Shown here one piece after another: positions 26,656 through 35,736 of a stretch of 64,000 bases of DNA. This stretch comes from Marinobacter nauticus. Its GTDB lineage: Bacteria; Pseudomonadota; Gammaproteobacteria; Pseudomonadales; Oleiphilaceae. Under the pieces are notes generated by a model that was given only the letters and a program-made list of their open reading frames with translations, searched no databases and was not told the DNA's origin. Location: the NCBI RefSeq assembly GCF_003634635.1, contig NZ_RBJB01000002.1:744001-808000 (forward strand), read 5' to 3'. The translations under genes were made by a program, and so were the position numbers. Position 1 is the stretch's first letter. Every line of letters begins with the position of its first letter.

Positions 26656-27729
26656 TCACTCCTCAAATGTCGTGATGCCGATTTCTCCGGTTTCAACGTG
26701 TGGAATCGCTTTGGGCGTGTCGCCCGCTTCCGTCACCGTTTGCCCAGCCAGGTCTTCCGGGCGGGTGAATACCACCAGCCAGCGCTCGCCCTGGCCGGGA
26801 AACGCCGGCACCCAGCTTTCCAGATACCCGCGACGGCGCCAGTTTTCCGGTTCGTAGTTCATAACCAGATCCGTCACTATCCGCACGGGCTGAAAGTCCT
26901 TGTCGAGAAATGCCAGGCTTGGTACCAGCACGCCATTGTGGGCGTAGGAACGCAGCCGCATCACAAACCCGGGGACAAAGGTACTGGATGGCAGGGCAAT
27001 CAGCCGATAGGGCGAATCACCCGTGCTGAAACGGTGGCGGGGCGTGTCTTCCTCAAAATCAACACCAAACTCACGGCCTTCCTGCCACTGCAGGAAATCC
27101 CGGGCTGGCAGGGTCTGGCAACAGCTTTCGGCAAATACCGGGAAAAACGAATCCGATTCCTCAATCCCCAGTATGGCAAAGGCGTCGGGATCATGGCCCT
27201 CAACCGGCGTATGGTCATCTACAGTAACCGGCAGGTATACGCTGGCATCGCTGAGCATGACCGGCGCCTGATCCGCCTGTTTCTGCTCTTCGGTTCGCAT
27301 ATCCGGGGTGTAATAGCTGACACGGACAATGCCGTCGGCATCACGCCATGTGAAATAGGGTTGCCGCTGGCCAGGCCGGATAAACCCTTTTTTCGCCAGC
27401 TCCTCACCATCCGGATAATTCTCGGTGGTGTATTCGAGGTTTTCTTCCAGCTTTGCGGCGGCGCCGCGGTCGCTGCCAGAGGTCGGCCGATAAGCCTCAG
27501 ACCCGGTGGCTTCGCCTGAGATGGCGACCGGCTCGGCATCCGGCTCACCTGGGGTAACGTCTTCGCGCTGGGCGTCGGGAATCCGGGAATAACGCACCCT
27601 GCCCTGCTCATCCACCCAGGAAAAGTAGCCTTCCCGCTCGGCAACGCCGCTGCTTCCGGTCTGGCAACCTGCCAGCAACGCGAGCGCAAACACACAGACC
27701 GCCAGTCCGCTGTATCGACCACGTCCCAT
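26656..27729 (-). CDS. FilE-like lipoprotein
   Basis: A 357-residue lipoprotein with lipobox LAGC at residues 20-23. The mature part contains repeated YF(S/T)W-type units: GYFSWVDEQGRVRYSRI and PYFTWRDADGIVRVSYY, reminiscent of DUF4124-like domains. The C-terminal half (RLIALPSSTFVPGFVMRLRSYAH to the end) is beta-rich. Last gene of a leftward four-gene set with a FadL-type barrel, a secreted barrel-like protein and a C39-type peptidase; this composition resembles the Acinetobacter Fil genes, from memory. Start ATG 27729 after a G-rich stretch. Function unknown; the Fil link is inferred. Confidence 0.72.
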   Translation of the reverse strand: MGRGRYSGLAVCVFALALLAGCQTGSSGVAEREGYFSWVDEQGRVRYSRIPDAQREDVTPGEPDAEPVAISGEATGSEAYRPTSGSDRGAAAKLEENLEYTTENYPDGEELAKKGFIRPGQRQPYFTWRDADGIVRVSYYTPDMRTEEQKQADQAPVMLSDASVYLPVTVDDHTPVEGHDPDAFAILGIEESDSFFPVFAESCCQTLPARDFLQWQEGREFGVDFEEDTPRHRFSTGDSPYRLIALPSSTFVPGFVMRLRSYAHNGVLVPSLAFLDKDFQPVRIVTDLVMNYEPENWRRRGYLESWVPAFPGQGERWLVVFTRPEDLAGQTVTEAGDTPKAIPHVETGEIGITTFEE

Positions 27730-27749
27730 CACAGCCCCCCCTGTCAGGA

Positions 27750-29375
27750 TCAGAATTTGGTTCGGAAGCTCAAGCCTGCCATCACCACCCGCAGGGAAGT
27801 CTTGATGGTGAGGTCGGCATAGGGGTTATAGATGATGTTGGTGATGTTGTCGCAGTTCACGTTGCAACTGGTGTCGGCCGGAATGGTCTCAATCGATTGA
27901 AGATACGACAGGTTCATATCAATTTCCGTGTCCTTATCCCACTTGTACCCCATGCCAATACTGTACAGGTTCGCGCCCCCGAATGGCGCCATAATCGAGC
28001 GCTGGTCGTCCGGAATAACCGAGTCCCGGATTTCCACCCCAGCCCGCAGATCCAGACGAGATGATGCATGGAACTCAACACCAAAAGCCCAGTTCCACTG
28101 GCTCTTGAAACCCAACGGCAGGCGCAGGGTGTCCGAGGTGGCATTGTCCGGCGACAGAATGCGTGCCGCGTTCAGGAACTCGAGGTTACGATCAAACTGG
28201 AAATTGAAGGCATCCCACTGGGCAAAATCCGTCCAGCCCACATCCGCGTTCACGGTCAGCTTGGGATGAACATCCACGCTGATACCGGTCTGAAAATGTT
28301 GCGGGTAAACCAGATCCATGCTGACATTGCCCGCCTCCCGCGGTGCGCCGGAGGGCAGGCTCAGAATGGCCGATGATATGGCGCCCAGAATGGAGCCATT
28401 CACACTCTGCCAGAATCCGGACCAGTCATCGGTGTACTGTATCTCGAACTGCCCTTTGAGGTTCATGTCGGCTTCTGAGGTATAACTGGCCCCCCAGCGG
28501 AACCAGTCCGTCGGCTCCCACATAACGCCCAGGGCGTAGGTGGGTGAGATGGTTTCCTGCAGATTCAGGCTCATGGCCCCGATATCATCCCAGGGGCCGA
28601 CATTACCGCCGCACAACGCAAGCCAGGGCTGCAGGGGCTCGTCACCGCTTTCACAGTTAAAGGCATCCTGCAGAACCTCTGCCACCCCCATCAGCAGGTT
28701 TGGCGCCCGCATGTACTGGTCCGCTGCGAAGCCGAAATGCGAGAGATGAATGCCCGCGCCCACAGACCATTCATCATTGATCTCATACCCGACGGTGGGA
28801 GACAGGTAGGTGGTCCGCTGGAGGGTGGCCGCCTGGGGCTGGTAGCGACCGGGGTCGTTTTTATCCCGGTAGAAGCCTGCGGCCATCGGCAGATAAAAAG
28901 CGTTGGCGAACGTCAGCTTCGAACCCGGCGGCTTGATACTGATACCCGCTGATGGCGCAACGGCAGGGCCAGGGGGCATACGAAGAATGCCGTAACCCGG
29001 CACATAGAGAGCTACGTTGTTGGTATGACTACTGCTGTTCGCAATCGGGTCGCGTTGCTTTCCGGTTAAAGGGTCAGTCTCGAGCCCGCTGATTCCGAAT
29101 ATCTCGTAGTCTTCATCTGCGTAGAAGTCGGCGTCAATATCCAGATAGATGCTGAGGAGGTTCACCTCAAGCTGGCGCCCGTCGAGTTTGGTCAGGCCCG
29201 CTGGATTGTAGTGAATGGCCATCAGTCCCGGGGGATCTGCTGTAACGGCGTTACCCAGTGCCAGCGCCTTCGGGTGTATCGTCAGGTTCTGCGTCATCTG
29301 TGCCTGGGCCCCGCAGGATACGCCTGCGACCATGGCGGCGGCCAGAAGATGTCGCTTGTGACTAGCTTGTCCCAT
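27750..29375 (-). CDS. OmpP1/FadL-family outer-membrane barrel, FilD-like
   Basis: A 541-residue protein with a signal peptide ending AQAQ (about residue 26). The N-terminus of the mature protein (HPKALALGNAVTADPPGLMAIHYNPAGLTKLDG) is the FadL/OmpP1 hatch signature including the NPAG motif. Alternating amphipathic strands fill the rest and it ends in Phe (SFRTKF), as outer-membrane barrels do. FadL proteins import long-chain fatty acids or other hydrophobic compounds; in this cluster the role may differ. ATG 29375 is supported by GGAAGGATTTC-ATG. Located 20 bases upstream of the lipoprotein gene and 39 bases downstream of the preceding gene, so one operon. Confidence 0.85.
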   Translation of the reverse strand: MGQASHKRHLLAAAMVAGVSCGAQAQMTQNLTIHPKALALGNAVTADPPGLMAIHYNPAGLTKLDGRQLEVNLLSIYLDIDADFYADEDYEIFGISGLETDPLTGKQRDPIANSSSHTNNVALYVPGYGILRMPPGPAVAPSAGISIKPPGSKLTFANAFYLPMAAGFYRDKNDPGRYQPQAATLQRTTYLSPTVGYEINDEWSVGAGIHLSHFGFAADQYMRAPNLLMGVAEVLQDAFNCESGDEPLQPWLALCGGNVGPWDDIGAMSLNLQETISPTYALGVMWEPTDWFRWGASYTSEADMNLKGQFEIQYTDDWSGFWQSVNGSILGAISSAILSLPSGAPREAGNVSMDLVYPQHFQTGISVDVHPKLTVNADVGWTDFAQWDAFNFQFDRNLEFLNAARILSPDNATSDTLRLPLGFKSQWNWAFGVEFHASSRLDLRAGVEIRDSVIPDDQRSIMAPFGGANLYSIGMGYKWDKDTEIDMNLSYLQSIETIPADTSCNVNCDNITNIIYNPYADLTIKTSLRVVMAGLSFRTKF

Positions 29376-29414
29376 GAAATCCTTCCCCTTCCCTTGAAAC
29401 GTCCTCGATTTCAA

Positions 29415-30425
29415 TCACTCTTTGAGGCCAGAGAAATTGATGGGCAGGGATACACCCAGGGAGAAGTCCGGCGCGTCCTCCGTCAAACCGATCCCGAGGC
29501 TGGTATTCACGATGGTCATATCGCTGAGACGGGTGCCCAGCGACATACTGAGGAAGCCAGTCATCTGGTCTTGGGCCACGGCCTGGTCACCGTTGGAGAA
29601 GGTCAGCACCGTCTCGTCGCTGTAGCTGAGCTGGCCAGACACACTGAGAGAGATGTCATAGGAAAGGGAGTAGGCAAAACCCAGAGAACCGGACAAGCCG
29701 AACCCTGGTTCCACCTCCTGTAGCAGCCGGGCGCCCCGAACCTGTTCCAGACCGTCGACCGTGAGGTTGTAGGTTGCGCTTACCGAGCCAAAGACCACCA
29801 CCGGATCCAGTACCTTCGACATACTCAGGCCACCGCCCACGGAGTAATAGCCACTGCCGGTGGACAACTGCTCGTTGATGTCGATTTCGTAGGGACTGAC
29901 GCCGGTTTTACTGTTCAGGGTGCCAAAGAAGGTGGTCGACATCTTGCCAGGCACATAGGCAAACGGCTGCCAACGTCCGGTGAAGGAGATATCGCCGAAG
30001 TCGTAAACGTTCAGCTCGTCCTGGGTGTCGTACTTCACTACCAGTGGAACACGGGTGCCGATGGTCAGGTTATCCAGTAACCCGTAATCGTAGGAAAAGG
30101 CATTTGTGAAGTTATGGGTGGCCGATGGAACAACGTCCAGATTACGCACCGAGCCGTTCGATATCGCCAGATCCAGCCGTTGGTCGCCGGTATAGGAATA
30201 ATCGAACGAATAGTTCAGGGAGTGGGTGCCCTTCTTCTGCAGTGAGTAGTTCTTTTCGGCAGCCTGGAACACTTCCTCCAGCTGTTTGGTAGAATCCTCA
30301 TCCCCTTCCTGACGCGCCAGTGCTTCCCGCGCCTGATCCACAGTCCCTTCCTGAGCCATGGCCATGCCCGGAAGCAGACCAGCCGCGGAAACAAGGATAA
30401 AACCTCGCACAAACCAACGATTCAT
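29415..30425 (-). CDS. Exported barrel-like protein, FilC-like
   Basis: A 336-residue protein with signal peptide ending AMAQ (residue 25). A charged, Gln/Glu-rich stretch (about 26-60) leads into a region of alternating amphipathic strands typical of a porin-like barrel: LNYSFDYSYTGDQRLDLAIS, TNAFSYDYGLLDNLTIGTRVPLVV, FGDISFTGRWQPF. The C-terminus (INFSGLKE) does not end in an aromatic residue. The product is probably outer-membrane or periplasmic. It lies between the FadL-like and C39 peptidase genes, the place of FilC in the Acinetobacter set as I remember it. No function can be assigned. Confidence 0.7.
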   Translation of the reverse strand: MNRWFVRGFILVSAAGLLPGMAMAQEGTVDQAREALARQEGDEDSTKQLEEVFQAAEKNYSLQKKGTHSLNYSFDYSYTGDQRLDLAISNGSVRNLDVVPSATHNFTNAFSYDYGLLDNLTIGTRVPLVVKYDTQDELNVYDFGDISFTGRWQPFAYVPGKMSTTFFGTLNSKTGVSPYEIDINEQLSTGSGYYSVGGGLSMSKVLDPVVVFGSVSATYNLTVDGLEQVRGARLLQEVEPGFGLSGSLGFAYSLSYDISLSVSGQLSYSDETVLTFSNGDQAVAQDQMTGFLSMSLGTRLSDMTIVNTSLGIGLTEDAPDFSLGVSLPINFSGLKE

Positions 30426-30480
30426 CCTGACTCCCTACTTTTATTTGTTTTATTCCTGCCCGATCAAACAACCGGGAAAA

Positions 30481-31281
30481 TTAATGACGACGGTAATGGA
30501 GCTGTTTGCGGGTATTTTCCACGCTACCGTCCGGATTGTTCTTCTGGCGTTCCAGCAAGTTCTGAATGCGTCTCTCCGTTGACTCGTGGAACGCTGGAAT
30601 CTGCTGCATGGCCAGCAGAGTCATTGTCTGGTCATCCACAAAGCGCAGGTCTTCCTCTTTCAACTCAAGGTTATCCAGGGGTTTGTCGCTGCCCGGGAAG
30701 ACAATGAACAGTACGTTGTCGTCCCACTTCTCCTGAAACTGCGCCACGGTGAAGGAAATATTGCCAACCGCCGGGTCTGCAAGGTAAACACGCCCGTCCC
30801 GGATGGTTCTCAGCACCACAAAGTGCTTGAAACCGGCGTGATCAATGGGAACGATTGCCGGATGGTCCAACTCCATCAGGTCCTCGATTTCTGCCTTGAA
30901 ACCGCCAGAGGGATAGCCAAGGGCTGTGACCAGCCGCTTCATATCAAGCATGGAGAAAGCGCGGCGCTCAACGATGCGCTCGCTCTCACCGTAGTGCAGC
31001 AAACCTTCCATCACCTGGCGTTCGGTCAGAGACCGGCCAACATAGAAGTTGAGTACCGTGGTCAGGGCTGCGCTGCCGCAACTGTAGTCGTACGCCTGAC
31101 GAACGATATTGCGGAATTTCTGCTCTACCAGGGGTTCGACCCGGGTGTCCCACCGAAGCTCGACAGGGCTGGCATCCACCTTCTGCTCCAGAACAATCGT
31201 GCCACGATCGAATGGCTCGACCTCGGTGGCTTCCTGCACCATGGTGAACGTGAGAATGGATCCGGCCAGCACCAGCAGCAT
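30481..31281 (-). CDS. C39-family peptidase, FilB-like
   Basis: A 266-residue protein with a hydrophobic N-terminus (signal peptide or anchor, about residues 1-15). The papain-like C39 domain has the catalytic Cys68 in QAYDYSCGSAALTTVLNF, the His in HAGFKHFVVLR and the Asp in YLADPAVGN, the Cys-His-Asp triad of bacteriocin-leader peptidases. It lacks the ABC transporter of such exporters, so it is a free-standing periplasmic peptidase. First gene of the four-gene Fil-like set, which suggests that it processes a partner encoded elsewhere; a double-Gly substrate is not visible in this cluster. The stop-proximal part is rich in Gln/Arg. Confidence 0.82.
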   Translation of the reverse strand: MLLVLAGSILTFTMVQEATEVEPFDRGTIVLEQKVDASPVELRWDTRVEPLVEQKFRNIVRQAYDYSCGSAALTTVLNFYVGRSLTERQVMEGLLHYGESERIVERRAFSMLDMKRLVTALGYPSGGFKAEIEDLMELDHPAIVPIDHAGFKHFVVLRTIRDGRVYLADPAVGNISFTVAQFQEKWDDNVLFIVFPGSDKPLDNLELKEEDLRFVDDQTMTLLAMQQIPAFHESTERRIQNLLERQKNNPDGSVENTRKQLHYRRH

Positions 31282-31403
31282 TTTGGAAAGTCCCTGTTTT
31301 TATTAGACGTGCAACTTATCGGGTTACATGTTGTTACCGTACGATACCGAAATCGCAACTGGCTTAAAGATAACTGTGCCTCAAATCTGTCGCTGCAGAA
31401 GGG

Positions 31404-31445
31404 GCCTCCGGGAACCGGTATGAGAACTGGTTCAAGACCGGAGGC
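31404..31445. terminator. Long hairpin between the DASS carrier and the Fil-like operon
   Basis: GCCTCCGG (31404-31411) pairs with CCGGAGGC (31438-31445), and inside it GAACCGGT pairs with ACTGGTTC with one G-T wobble, around a loop. It lies 25-66 bases past the carrier stop. No U-run follows on either strand, so it may be a Rho-assisted terminator or an RNA end stabiliser. The rest of 31282-31469 should carry the promoter of the C39 peptidase operon. Confidence 0.5.
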
Positions 31446-31469
31446 AAAGCCATGAAGTGGCGGGGAGCA

Positions 31470-32933
31470 TCAGAGCGAGAACACCAGCCCCAGCAACCCG
31501 TATGTGATGAGAGTGACGACCACAATGCCCATCAGATTCAGGGCAAAACCCGCTTTGATCATGTCCGAAATCTGCATGTGGCCGCTGGAGAAGACAATCG
31601 CGTTAGGCGGCGTGGCCACCGGCATCATGAAGGCGCAGCTGGCTGCAATCGCGGCGGGGACCGTCAGGAGCAACGGAGAGACGTCCTGCGCCATGGCCAG
31701 AGCTCCCAGCAATGGCAGGAAGGCGGCGGCAGTAGCGGTATTGCTGGTGACTTCGGTCAGGAAAATAATCACTGAGGCCACTATCACCATCATGACAATG
31801 GTCGGCAATACACCAGCCACGCCCAGACTGCCGGCGATCCATTCCGCAAGACCGGAGCTGCTGATTACCCCCGCCATCGCCAGGCCACCGCCGAAGAGCA
31901 ACAGTACTCCCCAGGGCAATTTGTTGGCGGAATCCCAATCCAGCACAAACGTGCCTTGACGGGCATCTACCGAGATAAGGAACATGGCGATCGCTGCCGC
32001 GATCGCGATGCCGGTATCACTCAACCAGGGCATCAGACTGGCAGACAACAGCGGGCGAAAAATCCACGCCGTTGCCGTGATGACAAATACCACGGCCACC
32101 AAACGCTCTCCCCGGCTCATGACTCCGAGTTTGGCCAGTTCATCCCGGATCATCTGGCCGCTGTCCGATGCCTGACCAATCCCGAAATCCCTCCGGGTCA
32201 ACCACCACCAGGTCAGCACCAGCATTACCAGAGTGACCGGCACCCCCAGCACCATCCACTGGGCAAAGCCCACCGAGATGCCCTGGTTTTCACTCAGATA
32301 GGCCGCCAGCAAAGCATTGGGCGGGGTCCCGATCAGCGTCGCAATACCACCAATGCTTGCAGAGTAGGCGATGGCCAAAAGCAGCGCTGTTGCATACTTC
32401 CGAACACCCTCCGGGTTCGAGTTGTCCATCATAGCTACCACGGACAAGCCAATGGGCAGCATCATGATGGCGGTTGCGGTATTACTCACCCACATGCTCA
32501 AAAAAGCCGTCGCCAGCATGAAGCCGGCAATCTGTCGCTTGGGCTGATCGCCCATGGCTTTGAGCGTCAGCAAGGCAATACGCCGATGAAGATTCCATCG
32601 CTGCATCGCCAGGCCCAGGGTAAACCCACCGAGAAACAGGAAGATGATCGGATTGGCATAGGGCGCCGTTGCCTGCCCGATAGTGCCAAGCCCAAGCGCG
32701 GGTACCAGCACGATCGGTAAAAGGGCTGTGGCCGGAATCGGTATCGCTTCGGTGGACCACCAGGTGGCCATCAGCAGCATGAGCCCCAGCGCCGCCCAGG
32801 CCTCCGCCCCCATGGAGCCTGGCGCAGGCAGGGCCAGCGTTGCCAGGAGGAACGCCACCCCCAGGATCAGACCAATTACCTGACTCTTCGGCAGCCCGGA
32901 ACGGGTTCCGTCGTTGCGTTGCACTTCAGCCAT
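31470..32933 (-). CDS. DASS/SLC13-family anion:sodium symporter
   Basis: A 487-residue inner-membrane carrier with about 11-12 helices. The two hairpin motifs of the divalent anion:sodium symporters are present: SNTATAIMMLPIGLSVV and TSNTATAAAFLPLL, each with the SNT signature that binds sodium and substrate. The family transports C4-dicarboxylates, citrate, sulfate or phosphate with sodium; the sequence does not fix the substrate, although GIATLIGTPPNALL is typical of dicarboxylate carriers. The ATG is at 32933. It stands alone; the downstream DksA-like gene lies on the same strand 30 bases upstream and may be co-transcribed. Confidence 0.9.
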   Translation of the reverse strand: MAEVQRNDGTRSGLPKSQVIGLILGVAFLLATLALPAPGSMGAEAWAALGLMLLMATWWSTEAIPIPATALLPIVLVPALGLGTIGQATAPYANPIIFLFLGGFTLGLAMQRWNLHRRIALLTLKAMGDQPKRQIAGFMLATAFLSMWVSNTATAIMMLPIGLSVVAMMDNSNPEGVRKYATALLLAIAYSASIGGIATLIGTPPNALLAAYLSENQGISVGFAQWMVLGVPVTLVMLVLTWWWLTRRDFGIGQASDSGQMIRDELAKLGVMSRGERLVAVVFVITATAWIFRPLLSASLMPWLSDTGIAIAAAIAMFLISVDARQGTFVLDWDSANKLPWGVLLLFGGGLAMAGVISSSGLAEWIAGSLGVAGVLPTIVMMVIVASVIIFLTEVTSNTATAAAFLPLLGALAMAQDVSPLLLTVPAAIAASCAFMMPVATPPNAIVFSSGHMQISDMIKAGFALNLMGIVVVTLITYGLLGLVFSL

Positions 32934-32963
32934 TGTTCATCCTGTGCTTTTGCGTCCAGGTTG

Positions 32964-33284
32964 TCAGTCTGACGCGCAATCTACACAAACCGTGGTATAC
33001 GGCAATACCTGAAGCCGCCTGGGATCGATGTCATTACCACACTGCTCGCATTCGTTGCCGACGCCCTGCTCTATCCGCTCCAGGGCGTGATCAATCTGCT
33101 GGAGTTCCGCTCGCGTTTCCGCTTCCAGGGAATCCACTACCTCATCGTTCTGGGTCTGGCTCGCCTGCTCTTCGAAATCCTTTTCCAGAGCCCCTGTCTC
33201 CCTGCGCTGATGCGCCTGATAGCGGGACAGCCTGGCTTCAAGGTCTGCTTTCAGGGTTTCCAGTTCGGATTGACGGTTTGCCAT
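32964..33284 (-). CDS. DksA/TraR-family zinc-finger protein
   Basis: A 106-residue protein with an N-terminal coiled coil (residues about 5-75) and a C-terminal C4 zinc finger, CEQCGNDIDPRRLQVLPYTTVCVDC. These are the features of TraR/DksA proteins that bind the RNA polymerase secondary channel or serve as related regulators. It is shorter than DksA and lacks the paired Asp tip motif in an obvious form, so a DksA-like transcriptional effect is uncertain. ATG 33284 follows GGGAGGC; a longer frame with an upstream Met is not favoured. Confidence 0.85.
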   Translation of the reverse strand: MANRQSELETLKADLEARLSRYQAHQRRETGALEKDFEEQASQTQNDEVVDSLEAETRAELQQIDHALERIEQGVGNECEQCGNDIDPRRLQVLPYTTVCVDCASD

Positions 33285-33429
33285 CGGATGCCTCCCGGGT
33301 CTATGTGCCATCTGCTTAACTATAGACTAGGAGATATGGTGGAAGCCGGTTTGATGCCTGTCAAAATCGTGTCATCGAACGTGAGCTAAACTACTTGTTC
33401 CGACAATCACTACAAAGGAGTTGTAACGA

Positions 33430-33786
33430 ATGAACCAGGATATGATCAACAAGGCTAACCGCCTCAACGAAACCCTTTTCACCCAGTTCAGCAAGGCCGC
33501 CGAAATGCAGATGAATGCGTTTCGTCGTTATGCCGATGTCGCCATGGACCAGGCTCGAAAAGTCGCCGAAGTTCGCGATCTGGATGGGTTGAAGCAACTG
33601 ACCACCGACCAGGCAGAGACCCTCAAATCCCTCAGTGACCAGTTCACCCAGGACTGGAAAGCCTGGCAGGATTACTTCAGCGAAACCCGTGACCAGATAC
33701 AGAAAGCCTTTGAACAGGATTCGAGCGAACCTGCCAAAGAGAAGACACCAACCGCCAAGGCCAGCGGTTCCAAATCTGCAGCCTGA
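33430..33786 (+). CDS. phaP: Phasin (PHA granule-associated protein)
   Basis: A 118-residue, fully helical, Met/Gln-rich protein of the phasin_2 type: FTQFSKAAEMQMNAFRRYADVAMDQARKVAEVRDLDGLKQLTTDQAE, then QAETLKSLSDQFTQDWKAWQDYFSETRDQIQKAF, and a Lys/Ala-rich tail (KEKTPTAKASGSKSAA). It coats polyhydroxyalkanoate granules. AAGGAG precedes the ATG at 9 bases. It is followed by an intrinsic terminator and then the PHA synthase gene, which confirms the call. Confidence 0.9.
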   Translation: MNQDMINKANRLNETLFTQFSKAAEMQMNAFRRYADVAMDQARKVAEVRDLDGLKQLTTDQAETLKSLSDQFTQDWKAWQDYFSETRDQIQKAFEQDSSEPAKEKTPTAKASGSKSAA

Positions 33787-33802
33787 AAGGCAGGACCAAA
33801 AC

Positions 33803-33835
33803 CGGTCGGAATGGTATCCATTCCGGCCGTTTTTT
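33803..33835 (+). terminator. Intrinsic terminator between phaP and phaC
   Basis: A 12-bp stem CGGTCGGAATGG/CCATTCCGGCCG (one G-T pair) with a 3-base loop, followed by TTTTTT. It may allow phaP to be transcribed in excess over phaC, as is usual for phasins. Confidence 0.88.
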
Positions 33836-33856
33836 ATTCAGCGGCAGGAGAGCCCT

Positions 33857-35656
33857 ATGTTCGGTCTGGATTTCGTGAGCAAAACCGCCACTAATCTGGT
33901 GAAAACCTTCGAGGACAACGTCCGCCAGGGCCAGCAACAGCTGGAAAAATGGCTCGGCGATACCGGGATGATGGAGGACACCAAACTCTCGACGCTGAGC
34001 GAAATCTCGGACGCCTATCGAACCATGGCCGAAGATCTGCTGCTGCACCCGCTCCGGTTCGCCAGTGCAGAAATCGATCTTGCCCGCAAACATCTGGGGC
34101 TGGCTCGCTACACCCTGACCAGACTCACCGGCAAACCGATGGAACCGGTCGCCGAACCGGACCCGGACGACCGGCGCTTCATGGCGGAGGACTGGCACCG
34201 GCATCTGTCGTTTGATGTGCTCCAGCAGGCCTATCTGATCAACTCCCGCGCCTTCCTGAACTGGGTTGAAGGTATGGAGGGGCTCCCCGGCCCGAGTCGC
34301 GACCAGATGCTGTTCTACGCCCGCCAGTTGACGAGCGCGCTTTCACCTTCCAACTACCCGCTGACCAACCCGGAAATTTTGCGGATAACCTGGGAGCGAA
34401 AAGGCATGAATCTGGTGGATGGGGCCCGCAACCTGGTAGACGATATCCGGCAGAACCCGAATCTGTTCAACGTCGCCATGACCGACCGTTCGGCCTTCGA
34501 GGTGGGCGGAAACCTGGCAACAACGCCCGGCAAAGTGGTGTACCAGAATGAACTGATGCAATTGATCCAGTACTCGCCAACAACTGAAACCGTGGCCCGG
34601 CGCCCGCTTCTGATCGTCCCCCCCTGGATCAACAAGTTCTATATTCTCGACCTCACCGAACGCAATTCCTTCATTCGCTGGCTGGTAGACCAGGGCCAGA
34701 CGGTGTTTATGGTTTCCTGGCGGAATCCCGGGCCAGCCCAGAAAAACCGGGGCTGGGACGACTACATGACGTTGGGCCCGCTGGCTGCCATTGATGCCGT
34801 AACTGAAGCGACTGGCGAGCCCCAGATGAATGCCATTGGCTACTGCATTGGTGGTACGCTGCTCGGAACTACGATGGCCTGGCTGGCAAAAAAACAACGT
34901 AACCCGATCGTCAGCACCACCTATCTGACCACCCTGCTGGATTTTTCAGACCCTGGCGGCATCGGCGTTTTCATTAACGATCACTCAATCCGCGGCATCG
35001 AACGCACCATGGAGCGCAAAGGCTATCTGGATGGCCGGGCCATGGCCTTTACCTTCAATCTGCTGCGGGAAAACGATCTGTTCTGGTCGTACTGGACCAA
35101 CAACTACCTCAAAGGCCTGAAACCCAAAGCGTTCGACCTGCTGTACTGGAATACCGACGGCACCAACCTCCCCGCCAGAATGCACAGCTACTACCTTCGG
35201 GAAATGTACCTGCATAACCGGCTGGTGCAGCCGGATGCCCTGACGATTGCGGGTGAAAGCATTGATCTTTCCGCCATCAGGGTACCTTCCTTCTTCCTTT
35301 CCGCCCGCCAGGACCATATCGCTAAATGGAAAACGACTTATCGGGGCGCCGGGGTTTACGGCGGCGATGTGCGATTCGTTCTGTCCGGTTCCGGCCATAT
35401 TGCCGGGGTCATTAATCCCCCTTACAAGGAAAAATACGGGTACTGGACCAATAACCAATTGCCAGGCTCGCCGGATGACTGGTTTGATAGCGCAGAACAT
35501 CACCCTGGATCCTGGTGGCCACACTGGCGTGAATGGCTGGCGACATTCGAGGGAGAGCAAGTTCAGCCCCGTCAGCCCGGGGAAGGCCCGCTTGAGGCGA
35601 TTGAGGACGCGCCTGGAAGCTACGTAAAAGTTAAGGCATCGGAAGCCGGGGGTTGA
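33857..35656 (+). CDS. phaC: Class I polyhydroxyalkanoate synthase
   Basis: A 599-residue PHA synthase that polymerises (R)-3-hydroxyacyl-CoA on granules. The alpha/beta core has the lipase-like box GYCIGG with catalytic Cys330, the Asp in SARQDHIAKW and the His in SGSGHIAGVINPP. The N-terminal 170 residues match class I synthases (RHLSFDVLQQAYLINSRAFLNW). ATG 33857 follows GCAGGAGAG; a longer frame overlapping phaP is not used. Downstream, a CBS-PAS-GGDEF gene starts 80 bases after the stop. Confidence 0.96.
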   Translation: MFGLDFVSKTATNLVKTFEDNVRQGQQQLEKWLGDTGMMEDTKLSTLSEISDAYRTMAEDLLLHPLRFASAEIDLARKHLGLARYTLTRLTGKPMEPVAEPDPDDRRFMAEDWHRHLSFDVLQQAYLINSRAFLNWVEGMEGLPGPSRDQMLFYARQLTSALSPSNYPLTNPEILRITWERKGMNLVDGARNLVDDIRQNPNLFNVAMTDRSAFEVGGNLATTPGKVVYQNELMQLIQYSPTTETVARRPLLIVPPWINKFYILDLTERNSFIRWLVDQGQTVFMVSWRNPGPAQKNRGWDDYMTLGPLAAIDAVTEATGEPQMNAIGYCIGGTLLGTTMAWLAKKQRNPIVSTTYLTTLLDFSDPGGIGVFINDHSIRGIERTMERKGYLDGRAMAFTFNLLRENDLFWSYWTNNYLKGLKPKAFDLLYWNTDGTNLPARMHSYYLREMYLHNRLVQPDALTIAGESIDLSAIRVPSFFLSARQDHIAKWKTTYRGAGVYGGDVRFVLSGSGHIAGVINPPYKEKYGYWTNNQLPGSPDDWFDSAEHHPGSWWPHWREWLATFEGEQVQPRQPGEGPLEAIEDAPGSYVKVKASEAGG

Positions 35657-35736
35657 TAGACTTCAATATAAATGAGCGAAGGTTCACTTTTACCGAATTC
35701 TTCGCAACAGACCGACCAAGAATAACAGGAGTGCCC

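Noticed and set aside
30481..31281. Bacteriocin exporter for the C39 domain protein.
   Set aside because: No ABC transporter domain, and no double-Gly leader peptide gene in the surroundings.
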